Counted from the first letter of the stretch, positions 39,707 to 49,254 are shown. The stretch: DNA of 64,000 bases from Acinetobacter nosocomialis NIPH 2119 (GCF_000368085.1 NZ_KB849239.1:2518170-2582169); one strand, 5' to 3'. Translations and numbers: made by a program. Notes: generated by a model not told the origin, from the sequence alone.

Positions 39707-40258
39707 TTATAAAGCAATGCCCAATAATGGCGCGACAAAAATAATCAGACTTGCTACTGCCGCACCAATAAGTGCGCCTACAATCACATCACTTGGGTAG
39801 TGAAGTCCAAGCACCATACGAGACAATGCCACAAGCACCATGAATGGCAACATGGCAGCCAGCAACACAGGCTGGATATAACCCAACACAATTGTCACCA
39901 TCACTGCATGTAGCGTATGGCCTGATGGAAAACTAAAGTGATCAAGTGGTCTCTCCCCAAGCACAATCACCTGATGTACTTGGTAAGGGCGTGGACGCGT
40001 GGTTTTATGTTTTAAGAATTTATAAATTGCCGTTCCGACTGAACCGCCAAGTAGCAAATAGATAATTTGCAAACTATAGGTAATGCCATGCATTCCCCAT
40101 ACAATTGCCAGCATGAGGTACCAAAATGGCCCATCACCCGCACGGCTAATAATTTTGAAAAATAAAGCTACACGCTGTGAATGGGAAAAATGATTGAGGT
40201 ATAAACAGCCTCGTAAATCTAGATCGAGTATTTTTATTTTTGCATTCTTTAATTTCAT
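39707..40258 (-). CDS. PAP2-family membrane phosphatase
   Basis: A 183-residue membrane protein with about five hydrophobic segments and the three PAP2 motifs: KHKTTRPRP, FPSGHTLHA and SRMVLGLHYPSDVIVG. It should hydrolyse lipid phosphates or undecaprenyl diphosphate on the outer face of the inner membrane. The substrate is not determined by the sequence. It is 24 bases downstream of a glycosyltransferase gene, probably one operon, which hints at lipid or envelope-glycan metabolism. Confidence 0.85.
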   Translation of the reverse strand: MKLKNAKIKILDLDLRGCLYLNHFSHSQRVALFFKIISRAGDGPFWYLMLAIVWGMHGITYSLQIIYLLLGGSVGTAIYKFLKHKTTRPRPYQVHQVIVLGERPLDHFSFPSGHTLHAVMVTIVLGYIQPVLLAAMLPFMVLVALSRMVLGLHYPSDVIVGALIGAAVASLIIFVAPLLGIAL

Positions 40259-40282
40259 GGTTGTTCTCCTATTTTAGGATAC

Positions 40283-41599
40283 TTAGGTGAAGTCCACCGA
40301 GGATTCCTTCACTACCTGATAAAATGCCTGTTCTAATTGCTGTACCGGAAGTTGCCAACCGCTTTGCTGTACTTTACGACAGGCTTGTATGCCCATTTCT
40401 CTAAGTTGTTGTACTGAAGGGAGTTGATAAATTTGTTGTATAAAATGGTTTTTCTGTCCAAGTGGGCTTAACCAGCCACTTACGTTATGGACTAAATATT
40501 GATGTGCACATGCATAATCATACGCGATAACAGGCAAACCGCTTGCCATTGCCTCTAAAACTACGTTACCAAACGTTTCAACCTGACTCGCAAATACAAA
40601 GACATCAGCACTTGCATATGCTATTGCTAAATCTTGTCCACGCAAACTACCCGTAAAAATGACATTTGTCGCTTCAGGTAATGCTTTTAATCGAGCAAGA
40701 TCTGGGCCATCTCCTACCACCACAAGTTTAGTTTTATGTTGCTGCATATTTTGCATAGCTGCATAGCTTTCAACTATCAATTGAACTTCTTTTTCTGGTG
40801 ATAAACGCCCTACATACAGCATGACACGAGTATCGGCATCGGCACCCCATTGCTGGCGTAAGCTTTCCGAACGATGTTTTGGTGAAAAGCGTGTGGTATC
40901 GACCCCTCGTCCCACCACAACCAGTGGACAGGTAATACCAAAACCACGTAAAGCTTCTTCGGTATCTTTACTTGGCACACAAGTCACTTGAGTATTGTTA
41001 TGAAACCAGCAAAGATATTTTTGAATTGGCTTAACTAAAAAAGCCAAATCAAAGAATCGGCTAAAATCTTGAAATGGTGAATGAAAGCCACTAGAGACCG
41101 GAATATCTTTTGCTTTTGCAGCTTGCATGGCAGTTAAGCCCAAAGGCCCTTCCGTCACGATGTGCACAACATCTGGCGCAAATTTTTCAAAAGCTTTTGA
41201 AACTTTTAAATATTGAGGCCAACCAAATTGCAGAGTTGGATATTTAGGAATAGCCTGTGACATGACGAGACATTCTTGCTCTGGTAGAAAATCATGACAC
41301 TTGGCTTTTTGTTCTGGGCGAACCAGTAGAATTTTATGACCTTGTTTTTGCAAACCTTGACATAACTGTAATAAGGAAAGCGCTACACCATTAATTTCTG
41401 GTGGCCATGTCTCTGTCACAATCGCAATTTTTAAACGAGGACGAACCAACCCGTGGAGTTGGTGCAATTCCTGAGTATTAGACAACTGCTGTTTTTGTTT
41501 AAAATAGAAGTGGAAGCTTTCAGGGAGTTGCTGTTGTTTTAATAGTGCTGTCGCGTATGAGCCTTGCATAGCGCCATCCATCAATGTATTTATTTTCAT
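40283..41599 (-). CDS. Glycosyltransferase family 4 (mannosyl-type, MgtA/PimB-like)
   Basis: A 438-residue GT-B protein. An atypical 50-residue N-terminal extension precedes IAIVTETWPPEINGVALSLLQLCQGL; GRGVDTTRFSP, MLYVGRLSPEKEVQLIVESYA and the C-terminal nucleotide-sugar motif ASQVETFGNVVLEAMASGLPVIAYDY follow. It probably transfers a nucleotide-activated hexose to a lipid acceptor in the inner membrane. The adjacent PAP2 phosphatase supports glycolipid metabolism. The extension has no known motif; it could include non-native residues if the true start is farther in. Confidence 0.8.
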   Translation of the reverse strand: MKINTLMDGAMQGSYATALLKQQQLPESFHFYFKQKQQLSNTQELHQLHGLVRPRLKIAIVTETWPPEINGVALSLLQLCQGLQKQGHKILLVRPEQKAKCHDFLPEQECLVMSQAIPKYPTLQFGWPQYLKVSKAFEKFAPDVVHIVTEGPLGLTAMQAAKAKDIPVSSGFHSPFQDFSRFFDLAFLVKPIQKYLCWFHNNTQVTCVPSKDTEEALRGFGITCPLVVVGRGVDTTRFSPKHRSESLRQQWGADADTRVMLYVGRLSPEKEVQLIVESYAAMQNMQQHKTKLVVVGDGPDLARLKALPEATNVIFTGSLRGQDLAIAYASADVFVFASQVETFGNVVLEAMASGLPVIAYDYACAHQYLVHNVSGWLSPLGQKNHFIQQIYQLPSVQQLREMGIQACRKVQQSGWQLPVQQLEQAFYQVVKESSVDFT

Positions 41600-41670
41600 G
41601 CTTAAAGATTAAGCAGCTTTCTTGACACTTTGATGATAAATGCATGACAGTTTACTGACATGAAAAATTA

Positions 41671-41700
41671 AAAAAGCACGCTGAGAACAGCGTGCTTTTT
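41671..41700 (-). terminator. Terminator of prc
   Basis: A 13-bp perfect stem (41671-41683 with 41688-41700), AAAAAGCACGCTG and its complement, 18 bases after the prc stop. Confidence 0.92.
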
Positions 41701-41718
41701 TATAAACAGACAAAGAAC

Positions 41719-43902
41719 TTAACGGTTCTGCAATTTTGCATAATCCATAAGTACATTTGCTGCTTCATTCACAAATGTTTCTTCTTCTGGTAATGCAGGA
41801 CGTTGGTTGGCTTTCATTTTGGCACGAGATTCAGCCAATGCATCTAAGGAAGCCTGATAGCTTTCCCAGTTAGCAAAAGGTTTTTGACCTGTCGCTACAC
41901 GGCGTTCATTTTCAGCATCTAAAGTTTGCTTTTCTAAACTCAGAAGCTCTGCACGGCGCTTATCAATATCAAGAACAACTTGTTTCTGATCGCTAGTCAC
42001 CTTTGCGATTGCCGTACGTTTATTTAAATATTTAAACTGCGGATCGACTGCTACACGTTGCTCTGAAAGTTGAGACAACTTCGCCACATATGGCTGCACT
42101 GAACCTTCACGTTTAAATGGTGCAGTTGGAATCGTATCCCACTTTAACGCATTTTTCGATTTACGCTCACCAAACTCTTCGTTATAGATATCAACAAGCT
42201 TAATATCTGGCACTACACCTTTGTTTTGCGTACTACCACCGGTAACACGGTAGAATTTACGCTGAGTTAAGGTTGCTTGACCATATGCCAAAGTATCGAG
42301 TTGGACCTGAGCTGTACCTTTACCTGTGGTTGTACTACCAATGATAATGCCACGCTCATAATCTTGAATTGCAGCAGAGTAAATTTCACTTGCAGATGCC
42401 GATGCCAAGTTTACCAATACAGCGAGTGGACCTGTATAGATTTGCTGACCACCATCGTTGTCTTCAAATACACTTACATTGCCATTGCCGTCACGAATTT
42501 GCACAACCGGACCTGACTTAATTACCTGCCCAAGCATACGTGCAACTTCTTCTAATGAACCACCTGGGTCATTACGCAAGTCAATAATAATACCTTCGAC
42601 TTTCTTAGCTTTTAATGCCTCAAACGCATTTGCAGTGTCTTCAGAAACTGAACGATATTGCTGACCAGCACGACGTGAACGATAGTCAAAATAGAACGAT
42701 GGAATTTCAATGACACCTAATAGATGTTTTTTACCATCACGTGTTACTTCAACTGTACGTGAACGGACGCCCGCATCTTCTTCTTGAATGACATCACGCA
42801 CCAAGGTCACATTGCGTGCCTGACTCATTGACGCACCAGCACCAAGAAGTTTCAGCGTTACTTTTGTGCCACGTTTACCACGGATCAACCCAACAATTTC
42901 TGAACTCGACCAGCCGACCACATCAATCATTTTACCGCCCTCTTGAGCGACACCAACGATTCGGTCTCCTGATTTCACTTGACCAGACTTACTTGCCGGA
43001 CCACCTTCTACAATGGTTTCAATCTTGGTGTAATCTTCATTGCCACGCTCTGGACGAATCGATACCCCAATACCTTCAAGTTGCAAGGTCGTTTGGCGGT
43101 TCAGTTCTATCGCATCAATTGGCGGATAATAGTTACTATGTGGATCATAAGTCGCCAACATTGCATTTAATGTTTTATCTAAAACATCGTCGCTTTTCAC
43201 ACGGCTAATTCTTTCAAGCTGACGTGTATAACGCTTGGTCAAAGTCTGAGCCGGTGTTAAATCTTCTGGGCCTGTTAAGTCTTGACCATCAGCAAGTGAT
43301 GGATTTTCTTTTAATGCCTTTTGTTTCGCCTGCTCTTCTTCACGGCTAATCGTTAAATTAATTAACTGCGAAACTAACATTTTACGCCAGTGATTTTGCT
43401 GCTCAGCCGATGTTTTAAAATACGGTGCTTTTTCGCGATCTACTTCAATAAAGGTATTTGGCTGTTTTAAATTTTGTGGTTTCTTTAACTCAGCAAGCAT
43501 GAACTCATAAAATTGTTTTAAGCGTTCACGATATTGCTGGTGAATAGCAAACGGTCCAGTTAAATTCCCCGCTTTTAATGAAGCACCAAAATTTGAACCA
43601 TAGAGCTTTTTATAATTTTGAACTTCAGCGTCTAAAAATAATGAATGGTCTGGATCAAGGCTATCTAAATACATATCGAGAATACGGTTAGATGTATTCG
43701 CATCCAAACGCATATTTAAATAATGTTGGCGATCAACTAAAGTTGCCAGTTGACGAGCCACCAAGGCCTGCTCTTGCGTTGGCTGGATCGATTGAGAAAC
43801 AGCAGCTGTATTGGTTGCTGCTCTTGCTTCGTTCATCGTATGAGAGAAGAATAAACCGCCAGTCGCGATTGCTACTGCACAAGCTATAGTTTGAAGTTTC
43901 AT
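41719..43902 (-). CDS. prc: Carboxy-terminal (tail-specific) processing protease
   Basis: A 727-residue periplasmic S41 protease: a signal peptide (SHTMNEARA), a PDZ domain with GIGVSIRPERGNEDYTKIETIVEGGPASKSGQVKSGDRIVGV, and the S41 core, with serine in NLASASASEIYSAAIQDY and the general-base lysine in TTGKGTAQVQ. Prc (Tsp) trims the C-termini of periplasmic proteins, including penicillin-binding protein 3, and controls hydrolases with the lipoprotein NlpI. The C-terminal half is conserved for Prc. It is monocistronic with a terminator. Confidence 0.95.
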   Translation of the reverse strand: MKLQTIACAVAIATGGLFFSHTMNEARAATNTAAVSQSIQPTQEQALVARQLATLVDRQHYLNMRLDANTSNRILDMYLDSLDPDHSLFLDAEVQNYKKLYGSNFGASLKAGNLTGPFAIHQQYRERLKQFYEFMLAELKKPQNLKQPNTFIEVDREKAPYFKTSAEQQNHWRKMLVSQLINLTISREEEQAKQKALKENPSLADGQDLTGPEDLTPAQTLTKRYTRQLERISRVKSDDVLDKTLNAMLATYDPHSNYYPPIDAIELNRQTTLQLEGIGVSIRPERGNEDYTKIETIVEGGPASKSGQVKSGDRIVGVAQEGGKMIDVVGWSSSEIVGLIRGKRGTKVTLKLLGAGASMSQARNVTLVRDVIQEEDAGVRSRTVEVTRDGKKHLLGVIEIPSFYFDYRSRRAGQQYRSVSEDTANAFEALKAKKVEGIIIDLRNDPGGSLEEVARMLGQVIKSGPVVQIRDGNGNVSVFEDNDGGQQIYTGPLAVLVNLASASASEIYSAAIQDYERGIIIGSTTTGKGTAQVQLDTLAYGQATLTQRKFYRVTGGSTQNKGVVPDIKLVDIYNEEFGERKSKNALKWDTIPTAPFKREGSVQPYVAKLSQLSEQRVAVDPQFKYLNKRTAIAKVTSDQKQVVLDIDKRRAELLSLEKQTLDAENERRVATGQKPFANWESYQASLDALAESRAKMKANQRPALPEEETFVNEAANVLMDYAKLQNR

Positions 43903-44094
43903 AAATTCTTAATACTTCCTTGGGTGTTCGTATCTTACACGCTCTGTTTTCGATATGAACTAAGCAGATTCAACATCTTAACCAACTAAATTGTTTATAC
44001 CGTGTAGTTTTATCATATTCTGTACTGACAAAATGTAGCAAATCATTGCAAAATTCGCTTATTGTTTTTCAATCAAAATTCAAATGGAACCAAT

Positions 44095-45114
44095 ATGATT
44101 GGCGCGTTGATGCTGGACATTGCTGGCACAGAACTTACTAAAGAAGATATTGAACTATTACAAGCTCCGCAAGTCGGTGGCATGATTTTATTTGCACGAA
44201 ATATTGAATCACCACAACAAGTCCGTGCTTTAACCGACCATATGCGCCATATTCGCCCAGATATTTTAATTGCCGTTGACCAAGAAGGTGGCCGTGTTCA
44301 ACGTTTAAAATCTGGCTTTACGCTATTGCCAGCCATGGGCCGCTTTGGCGAACTCTATATTACTCAACCACAAAAGGCTCTAGAACTGGCCGAACAGTGT
44401 GGCTGGTTAATGGCAACTGAAGTCTTAGCTGTGGGGATCGATTTTAGTTTTGCACCGGTTCTAGACCTCAATGCGATTAGTGATGTGATTGGTGACCGTG
44501 GCTTCTCTAAAAATATTGAGGATATTGCTCCGCTTGCTGGTGCATTTATGCGCGGCATGAAAAAAGCCGGCATGGCAAATACTGGTAAGCACTTCCCGGG
44601 TCACGGTTCGGTCAAAGCCGATTCACATGTCGCAGCCGCAATTGACAGCCGTAGCTATGACGAAATTTACAACCATGATATGCAAAGCTTCATTAAGCTT
44701 ATGCCTGAGCTCGATGCGCTCATGCCTGCACATGTAATTTACGACAAGGTTGACCCAAATCCGGCAGGTTTCTCACCTTTCTGGATTCAAGAAGTCCTTC
44801 GTAATCGTTTGAAGTTTAATGGTGTACTTTTCTCTGATGACTTAAGCATGCAAGCTGCTTGTGTCGCTGGAGGTGCAGATGCGCGTATTCAAGCAGCTCT
44901 GGCAGCTGGTTGTGATATGGGGCTAGTGTGTAATGACCGTAGTGCAGCATGTACAGCACTCGATGGTATTGCAAACTTAGAACTACCAAATCAAGAACGT
45001 TTAGAACGTATGCGTGGTCGAATTCCACAAATCCAAGTTGGTGAAACTTTATCGCTTGGAAATGAATGGCAAGCTGTCAAAACAGCCATTGAAGAGTTTA
45101 AAAACTCACTCTAA
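44095..45114 (+). CDS. nagZ: Beta-N-acetylglucosaminidase NagZ
   Basis: A 339-residue family 3 glycosidase, of normal length. The catalytic-loop motif GKHFPGHGSVKADSH, VDQEGGRVQRL and GVLFSDDLSMQAA (nucleophile aspartate) are present. The cytoplasmic enzyme removes GlcNAc from anhydro-muropeptides in cell-wall recycling, and in some species influences ampC induction. ATG 44095 has GGAAC upstream; an earlier in-frame start at 44062 would add eleven AT-coded residues. It is divergent from prc. Confidence 0.94.
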   Translation: MIGALMLDIAGTELTKEDIELLQAPQVGGMILFARNIESPQQVRALTDHMRHIRPDILIAVDQEGGRVQRLKSGFTLLPAMGRFGELYITQPQKALELAEQCGWLMATEVLAVGIDFSFAPVLDLNAISDVIGDRGFSKNIEDIAPLAGAFMRGMKKAGMANTGKHFPGHGSVKADSHVAAAIDSRSYDEIYNHDMQSFIKLMPELDALMPAHVIYDKVDPNPAGFSPFWIQEVLRNRLKFNGVLFSDDLSMQAACVAGGADARIQAALAAGCDMGLVCNDRSAACTALDGIANLELPNQERLERMRGRIPQIQVGETLSLGNEWQAVKTAIEEFKNSL

Positions 45115-45133
45115 AGTAGGAATACGTGGAAGC

Positions 45134-45272
45134 GTCATCTGCAACCTGCGTAGTTCTTAAATAGATATTGTATTTGCAATATATAAGACAGATGGATACA
45201 TCTAACAGGTTTTGCAGATGACAATGATTTTGCCTACTTTTGTCGAAACAAAAGTAGGTCGAACCGAAGGTT
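45134..45272. repeat. Multi-hairpin intergenic element
   Basis: An outer stem (GTCATCTGCAA 45134-45144 with TTGCAGATGAC 45212-45222, extended by CCTG/CAGG across a two-base bulge) encloses two hairpins (ATATTG/CAATAT 45165-45182; AGATG-GATA-CATCT 45190-45203). Just after it is a perfect 11-bp hairpin CCTACTTTTGT-CGAA-ACAAAAGTAGG (45233-45258), then AACC-GAA-GGTT (45262-45272). No T-run follows, so it is not a standard terminator. It may be an extragenic palindromic repeat, a MITE or an RNA element. Confidence 0.6.
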
Positions 45273-45359
45273 ACTGCCGAAATGAAACATTTACACAGTA
45301 AAACTCTGCCGTGATGTATGTCAGCTTAAATGACATAACTTCAATGCAAGGTCTTATAA

Positions 45360-46253
45360 ATGCCTAGGCAACTAAGATCACACAAAAACAATAAATCGAG
45401 TTCAGGACGAATGACACAACACCTTTCAAAACACCGCCACATTTCTTTTACAGCCCACTATACAGGCTATATCTGGTACCAAATGGGGATCTCACACGAA
45501 GCACTTGCCACCAACAAAGGAAAATCGTTGGCATATTTAGTTCACCCATTAGAATCTTGGGCAGAGAAATATGTCGGTGGCAGTATGCGCACGACGCTTA
45601 AACAGCGCCATACCATGCTTGATCATGATTTAGAGAAGTTAATTCAAGAACATCCTGATTTACAGGTGCTTGAAATTGCTTGTGGTTTATCACCACGTGG
45701 TTGGTGGTTTAGGCAGCATTATCCTTCTATTACCTATCGGGAGCTTGATTTGCCCGATATGGCTCAGACAAAACAAAATGCACTAAAACAAATTGAAAAA
45801 AATGCACCTGAAATTTTATCGGTCGATTTATTTACCGAGGCTTTCGCACAAGCGTTTGAAGTGTTTGACCCTAGCCGCCCATTGGTTATCATCAGTGAAG
45901 GTTTAATTAACTATTTTGATAAAGACTTATTAAAGCAACTGATCCAATCCATTGCCCACTATGGTGCTTCCTTTAAAAAGCTTCATTATTTAACTGACCT
46001 GTATCCTGAACCCGTTAAGAACAAACTCGCAAGTATTATCTGGAACAGTAGTAAATTACTTAAACTTATGTCTCGAAGCTCATTTAGTTTTCATTTTAAG
46101 ACTCCACTAGAAGTGAAAGACTTTTTTAAAGATGCAGGCTTTAATCAAGTTAACGTTGAACAACCGCAAATATTCTTCGGACAAGTTACTAAAGAGAGCG
46201 ATGAAGAGCATTTAGGCGACTTAGTCTGGACTGTCCATGCTCAATTAAAGTAA
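45360..46253 (+). CDS. Class I SAM-dependent methyltransferase (leucine-carboxyl/O-methyltransferase-like)
   Basis: A 297-residue protein with the AdoMet-binding glycine-rich loop VLEIACGLSPRGWWF, an acidic end at ITYRELDLPDM and IISEGLINYF further on. The motif EIACGLSPRG resembles the LCMT/PPM1-type O-methyltransferase branch. The substrate is unknown. ATG 45360 has AAGGT upstream; an in-frame ATG at 45411 (MTQHLSKHRH) could be the true start since the first 17 residues are basic and low-complexity. It lies after the multi-hairpin element and converges with the hydrolase-PilZ gene. Confidence 0.7.
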   Translation: MPRQLRSHKNNKSSSGRMTQHLSKHRHISFTAHYTGYIWYQMGISHEALATNKGKSLAYLVHPLESWAEKYVGGSMRTTLKQRHTMLDHDLEKLIQEHPDLQVLEIACGLSPRGWWFRQHYPSITYRELDLPDMAQTKQNALKQIEKNAPEILSVDLFTEAFAQAFEVFDPSRPLVIISEGLINYFDKDLLKQLIQSIAHYGASFKKLHYLTDLYPEPVKNKLASIIWNSSKLLKLMSRSSFSFHFKTPLEVKDFFKDAGFNQVNVEQPQIFFGQVTKESDEEHLGDLVWTVHAQLK

Positions 46254-46258
46254 AAAAA

Positions 46259-46293
46259 TGGAAGCCTCTTGAGTCTTGGTCTTGAGGCTTCCA
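46259..46293 (-). terminator. Terminator between convergent methyltransferase and hydrolase-PilZ genes
   Basis: A 10-bp perfect stem (46259-46268 with 46284-46293) with A7 on the plus side, giving T7 on the minus strand, 20 bases after the minus-strand stop. Confidence 0.8.
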
Positions 46294-46313
46294 AATCATA
46301 AAAGAGTTAAACG

Positions 46314-47627
46314 TTAAGCTGCTTGTTTCTGGCGAGCAATGAAGCGGCTTAAACGGTCAGCAAGCTCAAAACTACCATGTTTAAATAAGGCACGGACTCC
46401 TTGTTCAGTAGCTTCAAAGATTAAACACTCAATCGAAAAAGCGCCCTCTTCATCTTCTAAATGTAAAGCCAAATCACGTGGGTGTTCATTTACAAAGTCG
46501 AGCTGTTTCACATCCTCTAACTTCAAATACATCCCAAAGAAAGTCACATCAACAATCGTCACTGGCACCTCTGTTTGACATTCACGGTGGCTCAGTTTCG
46601 TTTTAGGCTGGAGAACTGGTATACGCTCTTCACCTCGGCGTTCCATGTTTTGCATTTGCTCACGCGTCATTGGAATAATGCCATCCAGATTTTGGATAGA
46701 TTCACCCTTCAAAAATGAAGTGAACAAACTCATAGTTTCTTTACGGCGCTGAAGCTGTGGCACATGATCTGCGTTAGCAATCAGAGCAAATTCCATATCC
46801 GGACATTGCAAAGCAAAATTGGCATTTTCATGAGGCAAAGTAAAACTATCGTACTGCCCTGCTGCGACCAGTGTTTTACACTGTGGAATCGGTACATCTG
46901 TTAAGCGTAAAAGTCGATTACAGTTAATGTCATAACGTTCACGCTCGGTCCCCGTAAACTCAGCCATTTGCCTAAAAAATAATTTTTTAGCTGTCGGTGA
47001 CATACGTGTTTTATCTAATTTGGCATGATTCACCAAATATAGAATCACCGCTTGTCCAAACTCTTCCATACGGTTTTCTTGCATGAGTTTGAGTGATTCT
47101 TCCAAAATCATCCGCCAACTTTTACGGGTCTTTTGCATGACACCCATTAAAATCATACGGTCCATTAAATCTGGACGGTGATAAGCAAAACAAGAAGCAA
47201 CAACTGAACCCAACGACATTCCCATTACAGAAACTTTTTGAATTCCCACAATATCTAACCAGCGACCTAACATTTCGGACAAATCAGGTAGTTCTAATGT
47301 TCCAGCAGAAATTCCGGTATCTCGATTGGTAATTTGTTGATTTGCGCCCATAGATGGCAAGTCGATTAAAATGACCGGGCCACTTTCAAACAGTTGCTCA
47401 ACACAATATTTATAAGAGTTAAAATTTTGAAAAGCACCACCAACAATCACAATCGGTGTTTTGTGAATGGTTTTTGGGTCTGCAATCGCCATGTATTCAA
47501 TTTTCCAACCGTCAATCCATGTGGTACGAGCTGGCTGTTTAAAACTATCTCTATGGTAGATATCGAAAAACCCAAAACCGGCATAAGCTTGGTTTATCTC
47601 CGAATCCATTTGAATAATGGAATTCAT
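46314..47627 (-). CDS. Alpha/beta hydrolase fused to a PilZ-like domain
   Basis: A 437-residue soluble protein. Residues about 50-315 are an alpha/beta hydrolase with the nucleophile elbow GMSLGS (Ser 138), a VIVGGAFQNF oxyanion-type segment and a histidine in NADHVPQ. Residues about 328-430 look like a PilZ domain: R-x3-R in RRGEERIP (Arg 331 and 335), then D-x-T-x2-G in VDVTFFGMYLKL (Asp 360, Gly 365), the usual pair of cyclic-di-GMP contacts (Asp/Asn-x-Ser-x2-Gly, with Thr for Ser). This suggests a hydrolase controlled by c-di-GMP. The substrate is unknown. AAGG precedes the ATG; the gene stands alone. Confidence 0.7.
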   Translation of the reverse strand: MNSIIQMDSEINQAYAGFGFFDIYHRDSFKQPARTTWIDGWKIEYMAIADPKTIHKTPIVIVGGAFQNFNSYKYCVEQLFESGPVILIDLPSMGANQQITNRDTGISAGTLELPDLSEMLGRWLDIVGIQKVSVMGMSLGSVVASCFAYHRPDLMDRMILMGVMQKTRKSWRMILEESLKLMQENRMEEFGQAVILYLVNHAKLDKTRMSPTAKKLFFRQMAEFTGTERERYDINCNRLLRLTDVPIPQCKTLVAAGQYDSFTLPHENANFALQCPDMEFALIANADHVPQLQRRKETMSLFTSFLKGESIQNLDGIIPMTREQMQNMERRGEERIPVLQPKTKLSHRECQTEVPVTIVDVTFFGMYLKLEDVKQLDFVNEHPRDLALHLEDEEGAFSIECLIFEATEQGVRALFKHGSFELADRLSRFIARQKQAA

Positions 47628-47926
47628 ATCCTTGCTTCCTCCTTGCTGTAATTTTTTTATGCTGCAAGAGTTCCTTCTTGAACATGTAATCTTTTATGCA
47701 CAAATCTTTAAAATTTGTATTAGTTTGTATTGCACAAGTCCATTCTAAACAATTGTCTGAAATATACGCAATCGCTGAAATGACCGCTCATCTTGTTTAA
47801 GCCGCGAATAGTTTGCAAAATATTTAAATGTTTTTTTATAGCGGTCACATTTTTCAAAAAAAGCCATTCATTGTTCCGCATTTGACTGCTACTATCGTAG
47901 TCATTGGTAAATGATTAAAAACTGCT
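47628..47926. promoter_or_regulatory. Divergent promoter region of the hydrolase-PilZ gene and proA
   Basis: About 300 AT-rich bases. TGACCGCT (47781-47788) and AGCGGTCA (47840-47847) form a perfect 8-bp inverted pair 51 bases apart. A CTAC-TATC-GTAG hairpin lies near 47892, shortly before proA. No promoter could be fixed with confidence. Confidence 0.4.
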
Positions 47927-49192
47927 ATGCAAGATTCAATTGAACAATACATGCAAAAAGTCGGGCAACAAGCACGTGAGGCTTCACGTGTTTTAACAAG
48001 TGCTTCGACTTCGCTTAAAAATCATGCACTCTCTGCTATTTACACTGCTTTAGAAAATAATCAGGCAGCGATTTTGGCGGCGAATCAACTCGACATGGAA
48101 AAAGGCCGTAGTAACCAACTTGACAGTGCCTTACTTGATCGTCTTGAACTTACGCCCGCACGTTTTAAGGGGATGTTGCAAGGTTTAAAAGATGTGATCG
48201 CTCTCGTCGATCCAATTGGGGAAATTACGGATCTTGCATATCGCCCCACAGGCATTCAAATTGGGAAAATGCGTGTGCCTTTGGGTGTAGTAGGTATGAT
48301 TTATGAATCACGCCCAAACGTAACACTTGAAGCTGCCTCGTTAGCGATTAAATCGGGCAATGCCATTATTTTACGTGGTGGTTCAGAAGCACTTGAGTCA
48401 AACAAAGCAATCGCAGAAGCAGTTAAACATGGTTTAAAAGTTGCTGGTTTACCTGAGCACTCAGTACAAGTGATTGAAACTTCTGACCGTGCGGCAGTTG
48501 GTCACCTCATTACCATGGCTGAGTATGTAGATGTCATTGTTCCACGCGGTGGTAAAAGCTTAATTGAGCGTGTGACCAACGAAGCCCGTATTCCTGTGAT
48601 TAAGCATCTTGATGGTAACTGCCACGTGTTTGTAGAAGCACAAGCAGACTTGCAAAAAGCATTACCGATTACTTTAAATGCCAAAACTCATCGTTACGGT
48701 GTTTGTAATGCGATGGAAACACTGCTTGTTGATGAAAAAATTGCAGATGTTTTCTTACCACGCATTGCTGAACTTTATGCTGAAAAACAAGTTGAGTTAC
48801 GTGGCTGTCCAGAAACACGTCGTATTTTGGGTACGACTGTCAAACCTGCAACAGAAGAAGACTGGTATACCGAATATTTAGGACCAATTCTTGCAATTAA
48901 AGTGGTTAGCGGGATTGATGAAGCAATTGACCATATCAATAAATATGGTTCGCATCATACCGATGCAATTGTGACTGAAAACTATACTTTAGCTCGTCAG
49001 TTCTTGGCTCGTGTAGATTCGAGTTCAGTCGTAGTTAATGCCTCAACTCGTTTTGCTGATGGCTTTGAATATGGTTTAGGTGCTGAGATTGGTATCTCAA
49101 CTGATAAAATCCATGCACGCGGCCCTGTTGGCTTAGAAGGTTTAACTTCTCAAAAATGGATTGTGTTAGGTGACGGTCAAATTCGTCAATAA
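47927..49192 (+). CDS. proA: Gamma-glutamyl phosphate reductase
   Basis: A 421-residue ALDH-superfamily enzyme. The motifs [59 protein letters not shown] and the catalytic cysteine in [15 protein letters not shown] are present; the end [20 protein letters not shown] is typical. It reduces gamma-glutamyl phosphate to the semialdehyde with NADPH, the second step of proline synthesis. proB is not adjacent. Confidence 0.97.
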   Translation: MQDSIEQYMQKVGQQAREASRVLTSASTSLKNHALSAIYTALENNQAAILAANQLDMEKGRSNQLDSALLDRLELTPARFKGMLQGLKDVIALVDPIGEITDLAYRPTGIQIGKMRVPLGVVGMIYESRPNVTLEAASLAIKSGNAIILRGGSEALESNKAIAEAVKHGLKVAGLPEHSVQVIETSDRAAVGHLITMAEYVDVIVPRGGKSLIERVTNEARIPVIKHLDGNCHVFVEAQADLQKALPITLNAKTHRYGVCNAMETLLVDEKIADVFLPRIAELYAEKQVELRGCPETRRILGTTVKPATEEDWYTEYLGPILAIKVVSGIDEAIDHINKYGSHHTDAIVTENYTLARQFLARVDSSSVVVNASTRFADGFEYGLGAEIGISTDKIHARGPVGLEGLTSQKWIVLGDGQIRQ

Positions 49193-49207
49193 ATCCCTTA
49201 TTTAAAT

Positions 49208-49237
49208 AAAAACGCCTAATCCATATCAGGCGTTTTT
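49208..49237 (+). terminator. Terminator of proA
   Basis: A 10-bp perfect stem (49208-49217 with 49228-49237), AAAAACGCCT and its complement, 15 bases after the stop. Confidence 0.88.
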
Positions 49238-49254
49238 ATTTTGTTATTTCCCAT

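Noticed and set aside
45134..45222. tRNA-like cloverleaf
   Set aside because: The outer stem is 11+4 pairs with a bulge, there is no T-loop, anticodon arm geometry or CCA, and only two inner hairpins.
45233..45258. Terminator for nagZ
   Set aside because: The 11-bp stem is followed by GTCGAACC rather than a T-run, and it starts more than 115 bases after the stop.
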